Source of the DNA: Girardinichthys multiradiatus
Taxonomy: Eukaryota > Chordata > Actinopteri > Cyprinodontiformes > Goodeidae
DNA length: 64,000 nt
Assembly: GCF_021462225.1 (NCBI RefSeq)
Contig: NC_061816.1
Coordinates: 11,371,390-11,435,389 of the forward strand
Direction of reading: 5' to 3'
Under the pieces are notes generated by a model that ran no database searches, was not told the DNA's origin, and worked only from the letters and a program-made list of their open reading frames with translations. Positions 1-10,795 of the stretch are shown one piece after another. Position numbers and translations under genes: made by a program. The first letter of the stretch is position 1, and every line of letters starts with the position of its first letter.

Positions 1-297
1 TGCAAAGTGCTACTGTATACATGTTGAGAAACTAACACCGCTCTAAACAAGCCATCCATAAGGCAATACCTGGTGATGGTAGCATCACACAGAAGCAATG
101 CGTCTCTTCAGCAGCACCAAGCAGGACCCTCTGAAATCCATTACATGTTTTCTTGAGATGCTGTATTTTCACATGTATGCACTGCTTTGTGTTGGCCTAT
201 CACAACAAATCCCCAAAAATACATTGAAGTTTGTGGTTGTAACAGGACACAATGTGGAAAAGGTCAAAGTTTAATAATACTTTTGCAAGGCGCAGTT
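1..297 (+). mobile_element. Decayed Tc1-like 3' end (TTGCAAGGC TIR family)
   Basis: Positions 186-297 match what I recall of a common fish Tc1-like 3' end: TGTTGGCCTATCAC, ACATTGAAGTTTGTGGTTGT, then CTTTTGCAAGGCGCAGTTA. Positions about 75-130 resemble the GGTGGTGGCAGCATCA... transposase segment but are heavily mutated. No usable reading frame. Related relics are at 16100-16605 and 52725-52840. Confidence 0.65.
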
Positions 298-1877
298 AAC
301 CTGATAATGTCTACCTTAATGATGGCATGCATTAAACACATGAATACTTGTATGAATGCATCAGTAAAATGAGATGTACCTTTTGAAAGGTGGAGGAAAA
401 AGCAGAGCTCTCATGCTATAGAGAGGGGAAAACATTTGTGTCAGAGCTGATTGTGGTAACATATGGGGAATCGTTTGGACTAGATGTTCTCATCTCTTTG
501 TTCAGCTCAGAGTATGTCCAGAGCTTTCCATCTCCTCGTAGAGGAGGAAGACAACATTTGAATTCTTTATTTGTGGACTGAATGTGATGTAGATTTTTAT
601 GACAGGTTTTGTATTTCTAACTGAGCTCAGAAGGAGGGCCAAGGCCTCAAAGTGTTTGTCTTTTGTTTTATTTATAAAACACTGATTTCATTTTCCCATA
701 CACAGACCCTGGGAGACAAACGGAGACACGGATGGTGAAGAAGAGACTAAGGGAAACGTAAACAGAAGTGACAGAGAAATGCAGTCAGAGGGATTGATGG
801 AATCAGTGAAAAGCAGAGAAAGCAGAGTTAATGTAAACAGGTAGATCCACTGGTGCCTCAGCTGTGCATGTGACAGACCTGCTTTAAGACCTTTCATTTC
901 CTTCTGCTTATTCTATTACATTCTTCTGTGTCTGAGAACAAAGTGTGTTAGCTCAACAAACATTGCTGCTTCTGCCCACAGTTTCATAAAGGGCCACCAA
1001 AAACAGTGAAGGGTTAGGACACCTCGTAGGAAATCACACCACCTCAAGAACTCTTTGGCTGCTCATTTATTTTTATTATTTAAACTTTTAAACCACTTAT
1101 CCAGCATTCTGAGGCAATATAAACCCAAAAACAGCTTCAATATGATGCACTATGAGCTCTTGAGGAATTAAATGACTTGAAGAAATAACTAACTGAGTTG
1201 GATGAGTTTAGAGTGAGTCATTGGACAGCTGGACAGCAGCAGGGTGGGGAAACGGCGACGCTGTAAGAAGCAGGACTTTAATAAAGATGGGATGAGAGCA
1301 CCAACAATATGATTTCTCTGATGACACTGAGAAAATCTTATGAATTCACCAGGAGCTCCAAACAGCACACCAAACAATATTACAGAAGGAAAATGATAAC
1401 AGATTCCTGCAATAAATGCAGCTGAATACCTGTGCTGGATGGAGCAACACACTTAAACGTAGAAAGTTAGACTGGAGGAGATATAAAAGAAGCATTTAAG
1501 GAACTTCATGGCATGAGATCTCATCATGATAAAACTACATTATATATTACAGACGATCCTGTCTGAATCTTTTCTACTTGTTCGGGTCAACACCTATTAT
1601 AAAACTATTAGGTGGAAGTTCAATAAACTGCTCTGTCTCAGTGCAGTTCATCAAGATGCGTCCAATGTCTCAGTCATAACACACAAAACTCTTAATGTGC
1701 AACCCCCTAAAGTATAAGGTATTATTATGAGCCCCAAGGTTTAAGCTTTAGGTTTGAAACCCTGTTGTAAGAAAGCAGTTCATGCGTTGCCCTGTTGCAT
1801 CATCATAGTCATCTGAAAACTACACTGTTGTAACTCATGATCGAATTAAATCTCAGATTGAGACATTAAATTCAAAA

Positions 1878-2884
1878 CACACTCATCGGCTACTTTATTA
1901 GGTACATCTGACATGTATTGGATTTAACCCGGTTTTGCAAAGAATCAACAAGATGTCAGAAACATTTCTTGGAGATTTTGATCAATTTTGACATGATAGC
2001 ATCGCACAGTTGGTGCACATTTGTCAGCCGGACATCCATGATGCAAATCTACCGTTCCACTACATCCCAAAGGTTCTCTACTGAACTTAGATCTGGTTAC
2101 AGTGGAGGCCACTGAGGCCAGGGAACTTATAGCAATGTTCAATAAACCATGTTGTCATGTGGGCCCTAGTTATTGGTTCTGGAAGCAGCCATAAGATGAT
2201 GGTCAACAAGAATGGACATGGTCTGAAGAAAACTCAGGCAGGCTGTGGTGTTTAAACAATGACCCAATGGTACTTAGGAGCCCAAAATATGCCAGCACAA
2301 AAAAACCCACAGGATTATATCTCAACCACTATCACCATCCTATACTGTTTATGCAAGGCAGGATGGACCCATAATTCATGTTGCTCGTACCAAATTCTGA
2401 TCTGACCATCTGAATGTTGCAGATGAAATCGCGACTCATCTGAGCCATCTGTTATTGTCCAGATTTGATGAACCTGTGAGTTGTAGCCTCAGTTTCCTGT
2501 TCTAAGCTGACAGAAGTGGCAGTCATTGTGGTCCTGCCTTGGTTTTAATTGGTGGTTATTTTAGCGACTGTTGCCTTCTATCATCTCAGACCAGTATGCC
2601 CATTTTCTTCTACCCAACCGATGTTTGACCATTCTCTGCAAACCGTAAAATGATTGTCCTTAATAATTTCAGCAAAACTAGCAGTTTCGGTTTCAGACCA
2701 GTTCATCTGGCACCATCAGTGACCCCATGTTCAAAGTCACTTGAACCCCTGTTTTTCCTCGTTCTGATCTTCCCACTGAAATTCAGCAAGTCAACTAGAC
2801 ATGGAGAATGCTGCCACTCTGTGATTGGCTGATTTGTGTTAAGCAACTGAACCGGTGTACCTAATAAAGTGGCCAGTAAGTATA
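1878..2884 (-). mobile_element. Decayed Tc1-like element (ACTTTATTAGGTACA TIR family)
   Basis: The ends form an inverted repeat: CGGCTACTTTATTAGGTACA at 1888 and GTGTACCTAATAAAGTGGCC near 2855-2874. Between them, in reverse orientation, are recognisable Tc1 transposase pieces such as CATCTGAGCCATC near the DES motif, the antisense of CCACAGTCACCAGATC near 2090-2115, and AGTTTCCTGTTCTAAGCTGA near 2488. It is about 1.0 kb against about 1.2 kb for full-length members, with many stops and internal deletions. Related relics are at 42320-42905 and 61310-61920. Confidence 0.8.
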
Positions 2885-4568
2885 CAGATTGGTCAAACCT
2901 GAACTGAAAAAAAAAATCTACACAGATTATTGATTATTTAAAACAAAGATGGGGATTTAGAGAAGTGTCTTTTTTATTCTCTGTTTCTACGAGTGTCCAG
3001 TATGGATGTAAGTCGTTATATCCTGGTGTGATGAAGCCTCCATAAAGGTTCATGTGCTGGTACGTGTTAGAGAAGCCAAGTGGCTGTAGGCTCGGGAGGA
3101 ATGTGTTTGAGCTATTCAGGAAGGTCAGATGAGAGCCCTTAAGGGACACTTCTACACATACTTCAGGCCACTCGGCATGCTGCAGAGAATCAAGAAGTTG
3201 CCCCTGGTTTTTATAAGGTGGAACAAAGAGGTCTTGATTGGAGCAGAGGATTTCAGTCTCTCCACAAACGATAACCATGAGAGCCTCCTCAGAATGATTG
3301 ACTATAATCATACATTCACAGAGAGGTGCCAGCTAGAGGTCTTCTCCAAGCTGGTGTTTGTCAGCCTGCTTGACATATGATTTGGATTTCAGTCCAAAGA
3401 GGGGTTTTGGTACATGTGTCTGTCCCATGGTTCACATGTGAGAATATCTTCTGTGGTCATCAGTTGCACATTAATCAGCTATGACCAGCAACGTGGTGCC
3501 AGCCTGCCCCCTCTAATCCAATCACCTTAGGGGAGTGGGTCAAGGGTTGTTCTGATTGGATAACCAGGGCTTGGGTCACTGCCACCATGACCTGCCTTTT
3601 TGAATCGGTAATGATGTTAATATTCTCCACATGGCCTTGTGTTTCTGTGTGCGTCCCAAAGCGTAGAGCCTATCCGGAGGCTGAGCTACACCCCCACGTT
3701 AATGGCCGGTGGAGAGTGAGGTAAGAGCCAAAGTAGTACTCTCACCCTCCCTGGGGCGAACCTCTCTGTGTTACCACTTCCAGCTTTTCTTTCCAAATCC
3801 TCTCTCCAAGCCTTGAGATTCACTTACTGGCTTGCTGTGCTGTGCAGTAGCCCCAAGAAGCCAGCTTCAGGGTGAGGTTTCTTTCCATCACACCTCGCTA
3901 CTTTGGAACAAACTACTTCAAGTTTCTTAATTTGAGACGTGGGAATAGCCAGGCCAGGAAGCTGATTTATTGCATCTAGACTTTGGGCTGCAGCAATGTG
4001 ATGAGAAATATTTTCCAGAAGAATAAAGTAGATAATGGGGCATGCTGTAACCTGCAGGTCTGTTTTTTTTTTTTTTGTTTGTGGGAAAATTAACTCAGGG
4101 AAGGTCTATTCCTTGAATAGAATCAGAAGCCTGGGCCATACTTTTCTGCAGTGTGTTACAGCACTGCAATGATCCCAACCACATATCGTGAAAACCATAG
4201 AAACAGAAACTTCTTGAAGGAAACTCAGACTTATGTGTCCTTTTTATCAAAAATAACCTCATATATTACTCATTAATCAAAAGATGGCTGAAAATGTTTT
4301 TTTTGTTAGCAGAGGGAAAAAGTTGGAGCACCCCAAACCCACGTTCAGCTGTGAGATCTCTGAGGGGTTTCTTGTATGTTCATCCCCTTTCGAGTCACCC
4401 CAAAGCATCTATTCCGATACTTTGCGTCCTAAAACATCTGTGGGTTATTATGTTGCAGGGTCTGGTTCTTATTCAGCTAAAATCTGTTTATACAAGCTCT
4501 CACGTTTTCCTCAAACACCCTCTGATTCATGGTAAAACTCATGGTTGATTCTATAATGGTAAGTTGAC

Positions 4569-4980
4569 CAGGTCGTTCTGCTTATTATTATTATTATTCC
4601 AGAGGTCCTGGTCTATGTTTGGAAACTTCTTCTAGCATCTTGTGGTCTGCTCTCAGGGTAAACTTGCTTGGGCAGCCAGACCTGGGCATGTTGGCAGTAG
4701 TTCAGAATGTCCTCCACTTATAGAATATTTTCTCTACAGTGGTGAGACGTCTTTAAATCCCTCATCAGTCTCATAAGCTGCTACAGTCTTCTTTCTGAAG
4801 GCCTCAGACAGCTCTTTGGATCTCACTGTGGCGTTAACTCTCACTTCAACAGTCAGGAGTACTAGACTCAATGTCTGAGGTTTAAAGAGAAATGCTTATT
4901 CAGGATGTTCTAAAAATGTGCTCCTGTTGTGCTATGACAGCATGTGATTTTAGGATTTTTAAGTGGGAATCAAGTGTCCT
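4569..4980. repeat. Unclassified interspersed repeat, interrupted by Tc1 copy 1
   Basis: The stretch has repeat-like phrases familiar from teleost introns (CTCTTTGGATCTCACTGTGG, TCACTTCAACAGTCAGGAG) and a short (ATT)n tract. The class is not known to me. Tc1 copy 1 is inserted immediately downstream at TA. Confidence 0.35.
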
Positions 4981-4981
4981 A

Positions 4982-5181
4982 CAGGTCCTTCTCAAAATAT
5001 TAGCATATTGTGATAAAGTTCATTATTTTCCATAATGTCATGATGAAAATTTAACATTCAAATATTTTAGATTTATTGCACACTAACTGAAATATTTCAG
5101 GTCTTTTATTGTCTTAATACGGATTATTTTGGCATACAGCTCATGAAAACCCAAAATTCCTATCTCACAAAATTAGCATAT
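4982..5181 (+). repeat. Left terminal inverted repeat of Tc1 copy 1
   Basis: A 200-bp TIR, nearly identical to the reverse complement of 6370-6569. It contains the outer direct repeat CTCAAAATATTAGCATATTG and the inner one CTCACAAAATTAGCATATCA with starts 173 bp apart. These are the probable transposase-binding sites. An internal CAGGTC at 5098 resembles the terminus and is the point where copy 2 begins. Confidence 0.9.
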
Positions 5182-5293
5182 CATTAAAAGGGTCTCTAAA
5201 CGAGCTATGAACCTAATCATCTGAATCAACGAGTTAACTCTAAACACCTGCAAAAGATTCCTGAGGCCTTTAAAACTCCCAGCCTGGTTCATC

Positions 5294-6292
5294 AAGACTG
5301 CCGACCTGACTGCTGTCCAGAAGGTCACTATTGACACCCTCAAGCAAGAGGGTAAGACACAGAAAGAAATTTCTGAACGAATAGGCTGTTCCCAGAGTGC
5401 TGTATCAAGGCACCTCAGTGGGAAGTCTGTGGGAAGGAAAAAGTGTGGCAGAAAACGCTGCACAACGAGAAGAGGTGACCGGACCCTGAGGAAGATTGTG
5501 GAGAAGGGCCGATTCCAGACCTTGGGGGACCTGCGGAAGCAGTGGACTGAGTCTGGAGTAGAAACATCCAGAGCCACCGTGCACAGGCGTGTGCAGGAAA
5601 TGGGCTACAGGTGCCGCATTCCCCAGGTCAAGCCACTTTTGAACCAGAAACAGCGGCAGAAGCGCCTGACCTGGGCTACAGAGAAGCAGCACTGGACTGT
5701 TGCTCAGTGGTCCAAAGTACTTTTTTCAGATGAAAGCAAATTCTGCATGTCATTCGGAAATCAAGGTGCCAGAGTCTGGAGGAAGACTGGGGAGAAGGAA
5801 ATGCCAAAATGCCAGAAGTCCAGTGTCAAGTACCCACAGTCAGTGATGGTCTGGGGTGCCGTGTCAGCTGCTGGTGTTGATCCACTGTGTTTTATCAAGG
5901 GCAGGGTCAATGCAGCTAGCTATCAGGAGATTTTGGAGCACTTCATGCTTCCATCTGCTGAAAAGCTTTATGGAGATGAAGATTTCATTTTTCAGCACGA
6001 CCTGGCACCTGCTCACAGTGCCAAAACCACTGGTAAATGGTTTACTGACCATGGTATTACTGTGCTCAATTGGCCTGCCAACTCTCCTGACCTGAACCCC
6101 ATAGAGAATCTGTGGGATATTGTGAAGAGAACGTTGAGAGATTCAAGACCCAACACTCTGGATGAGCTAAAGGCCGCTATCGAAGCATCCTGGGCCTCCA
6201 TAAGACCTCAGCAGTGCCACAGGCTGATTGCCTCCATGCCACGCCACATTGAAGCAGTCATTTCTGCCAAAGGATTCCCGACCAAGTATTGA
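5294..6292 (+). pseudogene. Tc1 transposase, start codon deleted
   Basis: The frame is open from the codon equivalent to Lys3 of the intact copies through the terminal TKY and stop, but about 22 bp spanning the ATG (present at 57726 in copy 2) are missing. The join reads TTCATCAAGACTGCC. The first in-frame alternative start is a GTG at 5429, inside the DNA-binding region, so a functional protein is unlikely. The DD34E core is otherwise intact (FSDES, QHDLAPAHS, NPIENLW). Relative to the other two copies it has three private substitutions: A13V, G198D and R320H. A rescue start in a fused transcript cannot be excluded. Confidence 0.85.
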
Positions 6293-6369
6293 GTGCATAA
6301 CTGTACATGATTATTTGAAGGTTGACGTTTTTTGTATTAAAAACACTTTTCTTTTATTGGTCGGATGAA

Positions 6370-6569
6370 ATATGCTAATTTTGTGAGATAGGAATTTTGG
6401 GTTTTCATGAGCTGTATGCCAAAATCATCCGTCTTAAGACAATAAAAGACCTGAAATATTTCAGTTAGTGTGCAATGAATCTAAAATATATGAATGTTAA
6501 ATTTTCATCATTACATTATGGAAAATAATGAACTTTATCACAATATGCTAATATTTGGAGAAGGACCTG
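6370..6569 (-). repeat. Right terminal inverted repeat of Tc1 copy 1
   Basis: A 200-bp TIR matching 4982-5181 in reverse complement with few differences. It has the same outer and inner TTAGCATAT direct repeats and ends in GGACCTG followed by TA. Confidence 0.9.
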
Positions 6570-8509
6570 TATATCCGACCAGAAGTGGCATTTTTTAAAA
6601 ACAATTTCAGAAATTTATATTACTTTAATTTCTTTGTGTTGACAAAGTTGACGTTAAACATCCATCAATCCAAATATGTCAGGAATACAGACTACCATGT
6701 GAGTATCCAATTTATTACTATATTTGTGTAAACACAGCGATCCCATGTATATTAAAGCCCTTTTAAAGCTATTAAAGCTCTACCTTCCAATTTCAATACA
6801 CAAATAAATGGAAATCTATTCAAGACCACAAAGCAAACACTCAAATCAGGTCAATATACTATTTTCTTTGTTGAACATCTTTAATAGAATAAACAAATAA
6901 ATTATGATTTCCAAAAAAATGTAGCAAAACATCTTCGCAGCCATCTCCCTGACTCATACCTCTTTCCTGCTTTCCACCTCTCTTTGTATGCTCCCATCTG
7001 TGAGATACTTTGCTTCATCTCCTGTTATATCCATGCATACACACACACACTTATGCAAACTCTCACCTCCTTTGCTCCCAACCCTCCAGCTGCAGCCCCA
7101 GTCGGCTCCACACAAAGGCAGGCCAAATGTATGCTAATGAGAGCCAGGCCAATGGTGGAGCCGCACTCGTTTGGAGAGGAAATGGCTTTCAATAATGGCG
7201 GCCCTCGGGGGGATTTCGCACAAAGTTCAGGCCCACTTTGAAAAATGCATTCAATTCTCTGCTGTGTCTGCTCTCTTTTTCTCCAATGTTTTTCCCTTTC
7301 GCTATGGAAAAAAAAAGAAAAGAAAACCCATTCCCAGAACATATTTGTATCCAATCCTCTGTTCAGTTTGTGTTTACGCTCATGACAGTCGGAAGTGTTC
7401 GAGGCGACCGAGGAGTTGTAATTTATCTTTACAGAAACATTAGAAACAAGAAGATGCGCTGAAGCATGTCAATTGTTCAGTTCAGGCTAAAGCTGCTTAA
7501 AAAAGGACAAGAACCCAATTGTTGTCTGAAAATCTAATCATGTAGGCAGACGACTTGATGGCTGCCATTATTAATAATATTCTAGAGATGACACTCGAAA
7601 TTTAAAATGTAATGTTTCCATTTCTAATTCAGCCAGTGATTACTTTTTAATGATGTGGAAATAATTTCAGAAACAGAGAAATAAATGCCATGCACGATTT
7701 TCCGGAGCTCACAATGAGGAGCTATAAATTGCATAAATTGTCTGAGAAACAGTTAAAAATGCAACAATAGGTTTAGTGATTTGAACAGAAATTCTGACAA
7801 GAAAAGCCTATTATTTCTACAGAAATCTTGTATTACAATCCTAAAAGGAGCCTGGGTTTGTTTTGAGGAGTTAAAAGTTTATCCAAATCTCCACACTTGG
7901 GGCTAAACAGTTTCCTCTGTCCTTCTGCTGCTTCCTCCTCATTGCTTCTCCGTTTCCCCCCGAACCAGGGCTGATGTCTGTGCTCCCTGGTGCCTGTCAT
8001 ATCAGGAGGGGCAATAACCCGTGAAATAACTGTTCTCTCTCTTCCCCTCAGTCTCTTCCTCTGCATCCCGGTGTCCCCCCTCTTCCCCTCAGTCTCCTGC
8101 TCTCACTTTCCTCGCACCACGCCGCTCCACTTTGCAGTCGAGCCGTAACGGTGCCGTTTGCTCGGCTGGTGCATGTACACACACTTACATGAATATGTGT
8201 TGTTGAGCTTGGACAGATGCGTGTTTGCCATATAATTTTTACAAGATGACGGTTAAACAGAGGGACAGTACATGCCTATGAGAGAGACCCTCCTGCCTGC
8301 ACCCTGCTCTCTGGAGAGCTGATCAGTCCTATTCCTGGGATGAGTAGACACTCCCAAGGCAAACACTCCAGATTTAATTATAAGCTCCAAAGAGGATTAG
8401 TCTACACTACTTGTGTGCTTGTGTGTGTGTGTGTGGGCACACACAAAGGCACAAAGACAGGAAATGGTGCGACGTACAGGAATAAAAAAAATAAATACGT
8501 TGATCTCAC

Positions 8510-8586
8510 CTGGGTTGTGAATTGTAATCCAGATCTGAATCTTCGTACCGTTGCCTTTGCTGGGAATCAGCTCCTCTGGGTGCAGT
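8510..8586 (-). CDS. pard3b: pard3b-like candidate exon F (TAPRGADSQQRQRYEDSDLDY)
   Basis: This 77-bp block starts in phase 0, exactly as required after exon E. It is open in that frame and reads TAPRGADSQQRQRYEDSD, then LDYNSQPR, leaving in phase 2. The acceptor is a good pyrimidine tract, GTTTTCTCTTAG. The donor CCCAG|GTGAGATC is near-consensus. Another frame across it is also open, but only this one fits the phase chain. The residues are polar, Arg/Gln/Asp-rich and consistent with the disordered C-terminus of Par3 proteins, though I do not see a strong motif match. It could be an alternatively spliced exon. Further exons of phase 0-0 between E and F cannot be excluded. Confidence 0.7.
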
Positions 8587-8929
8587 CTAAGAGAAAACAC
8601 AGGGCAGGATATGTAAGATCTCTTGTTCCAACACTGAACAATCAAAGGCCCTGAACCCATAACTGCCTCTCTGGAAGTGGTTTAGGCAGAGAAACAAAAA
8701 TTGTATTAATGGATTCCAACAGCTTATGTCCTTAGGCTGCATGTTTAACCTCAGTAATGTTTCAGTAGTCCAGTGAATTCATTCATATAAAATATTTAGA
8801 TCATGCATCGTTTCATGGATAGCCTGGAGATTTGTAAGCATAAACAGAATCAAGATAATCAAAATCCATGAAATGCAACATCCCACGTGGCACCGTGCAG
8901 GAACTCCTGTGAAGAACATGTTTGTGTTT

Positions 8930-9525
8930 TATTGTCGCCGTCATGTTATTTTACAGACCCACATAAAGGAGAAAAGGCTGGATCTCACTCAGTTTGCCAC
9001 CACCGACAGCTAGGCTCAAAATTATTTACAACAAGTTTCTTCTGACGTGCAGTAATATTAACGTTTTGGAGTGGCCCAGCCACAGTCTTGACTTGAACCT
9101 AGGAGCAGGGATTCAATTCTGACTCAATAACATTTACAGTATACATACGCTACATCATAATCAGCTTTTTTTATTCATTTTAAATGTCTGAAGAGGTATT
9201 TAAAGGCATCCCAACTTTGGAAACCCCTATAACAGAATCTCTGGAGGGAACCAAAGATTAGGGTGATGGGAAAGAGGTCTCCCAAACTTGAAGACTTGGG
9301 AGTTTATTACTAAAGGTCATAGATACCACTAGAAGGACACATAAAGCATTTATAATAAACTTTTTCATTTATTTTTAAAGTTATAAATACTCTGATATAC
9401 CTCTTTTCATTATATTATCATTAATGAAATGACTGTTGTCAATCAAATAAAATGTTGAGTTAAATAAAAGAAAAATTAAAATCTATATCAGCCAGGGGTA
9501 TAAATAATTTACAGCCTTGATGTAT
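8930..9525 (+). mobile_element. Decayed Tc1-like element (GGGGTATAAATAATTT end)
   Basis: Tc1 transposase remnants: ACGTTTTGGAGTGGCCCAGC near 9061 (the WPSQSPDLNP motif region) and CTGGAGGGAACCAAAGATTA near 9241 (the NLW... region). The downstream CAGGGGTATAAATAATTT near 9494 resembles a Tc1-like terminus (GGGGTATGAATAATTTTG). The frame is broken throughout. Confidence 0.65.
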
Positions 9526-10089
9526 GTATCTTGCCTAAACCACTGCAACCCCCTTCCTTGAAGGTTCACCAACATGCACCATGAAACCCCTTGCAGATGG
9601 TTACACCGTTGCAGCACATCTGGTGTTTGATCAGCCACAGAGGGCAGATGTCATTGTAGCGCTCATTGACCTCCACTTAGTATCCATCACTGTCTGAATT
9701 AAATTTGGGCCACTAGTGGTGCCTGAAGCATGAGTGGACCTTGGGGCCTGGCCCTAGCTTTCCAAACTCAATCATACAGACATAAACCATTGTACCCTTC
9801 TTAGGAACATCATCTGGTCCTGCCATCCCCTGATACGCTGTAAATCTCTGAGAATTGGTTCAGAACATAAAAGCTTTTTGAATCTAGACTAAAAACAACA
9901 AAGTCATAAAATATAGTTTCCTAATCAACATGTTTGTTTCAACCCAGCAAAGAATTAGTGAAGAGATAAAGCTAAAAAATAACAGTGGTGGGAGTTCATG
10001 AGATTATTACAATAATTCTGCAGAACAACATAATCAATCATGAGAAGAAAGTACAGGTGCATCCAGGTAAACTAGCGGGAACTTGAATA

Positions 10090-10220
10090 AATACAATAAA
10101 AACGTTACAGTTTTATATTATACAGATTCAGTATGAGGGATATAAGCCTTTGTTTCAGTTAATTGCGATACCCACGGCTTACAGCCAATGAAAACCAAAC
10201 ATTCAGTCACTCTAAACCAC
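10090..10220 (+). mobile_element. Tc1-like TIR fragment (AATTAGAATATCATC family)
   Basis: CAGTATGAGGGATATAAGCC and GGCTTACAGCCAATGAAAAC match the inner TIR of the Tc1-like family also represented at 28000-28920 and 59505-59935. Only a TIR-length fragment remains. Confidence 0.5.
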
Positions 10221-10574
10221 CAGTACACAATCAATCTTTCAAAAAGGAAAAGATGAGCTAACAATGTTCTGGGAAAACTAAAAGTACAATTTTTTCAAAT
10301 AATCAAGGCTTTAAAAGTCAAAAGCATTTGCATCTAGTGCAGAATACTGCAGTTTTCATATTTCTCTGAACCAACAGAGCCATTAAAAAACACTAACAAA
10401 AGGAAACACGTTTCATAACCAACAATTATCTAGTTTAGAATGAACACACAGTCTTAGATTTCAAACTAGAAATCATAACAAAAAATGATCAACTGCAGCC
10501 CAAATATCTTAGAAACAGTAAATATTCCATCTATTTACTGGCAGGAATTTCTGAGGCAGATGGTACCTCATTAG

Positions 10575-10795
10575 CGCTCCGGCTGCACATTATATTGTTT
10601 AGCAATCGGCATGACAATATCGGTATGTACGTTGTTGTAGTTGCAAAGGAGTGCAGGAGGCAATATTCGATAGGATATATATTTCAAGTGCTATGCATAT
10701 AATTGGCCTGTCGGGCCGACTTACCGCCTTTCATCAGGTATGGGTACCTGACGTATAGATTTAGTGGTCATGATGCCAGATTAGACAGAGTGTTG
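10575..10795. repeat. Nonautonomous repeat with AATATCGGTATG motif
   Basis: GGCATGACAATATCGGTATG followed by GATATATATTTCAAGTGC and ATTGGCCTGTCGGGCCGACT, a phrase set I associate with an abundant teleost hAT-like nonautonomous element. It contains a small palindrome around TCAGGTATGGGTACCTGA. Class uncertain. Confidence 0.35.

Larger units (their letters stand above)
4982..6569 (+). mobile_element. Tc1/mariner copy 1, near full length (1,588 bp)
   Basis: A Tc1-type DNA transposon with CAGGTCC...GGACCTG ends flanked by TA at 4980-4981 and 6570-6571, the expected target-site duplication. Terminal inverted repeats are about 200 bp and each carries two direct repeats built on the motif TTAGCATAT (outer near 4991-5010 and 6541-6560, inner near 5164-5183 and 6369-6388). 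This is the IR/DR architecture of Sleeping Beauty-type elements. Its transposase lacks a start codon (see the pseudogene entry). Two other copies of the same family are at 57514-59007 and from 62567 to past the window end. It sits inside an older interspersed repeat and is antisense to the host gene. Confidence 0.95.
298..8509 (-). other. Intron downstream of exon F (partial)
   Basis: Apart from the mobile elements listed, the stretches 298-1877, 2885-4568 and 6572-8509 show no recognised gene. No terminal pard3b exon (a KGPFRQDVPPSP-type ending is expected in the family) was seen. The 7085-7260 patch is repeat-free and carries ATGCTAATGAG, an octamer-like motif. A 125-codon minus-strand frame at 2934-3311 has no recognisable domain. 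Confidence 0.5.

Noticed and set aside
2934..3311. Minus-strand open frame of 125 codons with protein-like composition
   Set aside because: The sequence reads plausibly but I recognise no family, an in-frame stop lies just upstream and no good acceptor was identified; kept only as a note in the intron entry.
5173..5577. Antisense frames across Tc1 transposases (also at 5405, 57686, 57843, 63444, 63559)
   Set aside because: They recur identically in all copies as shadows of the real transposase and carry no domain.
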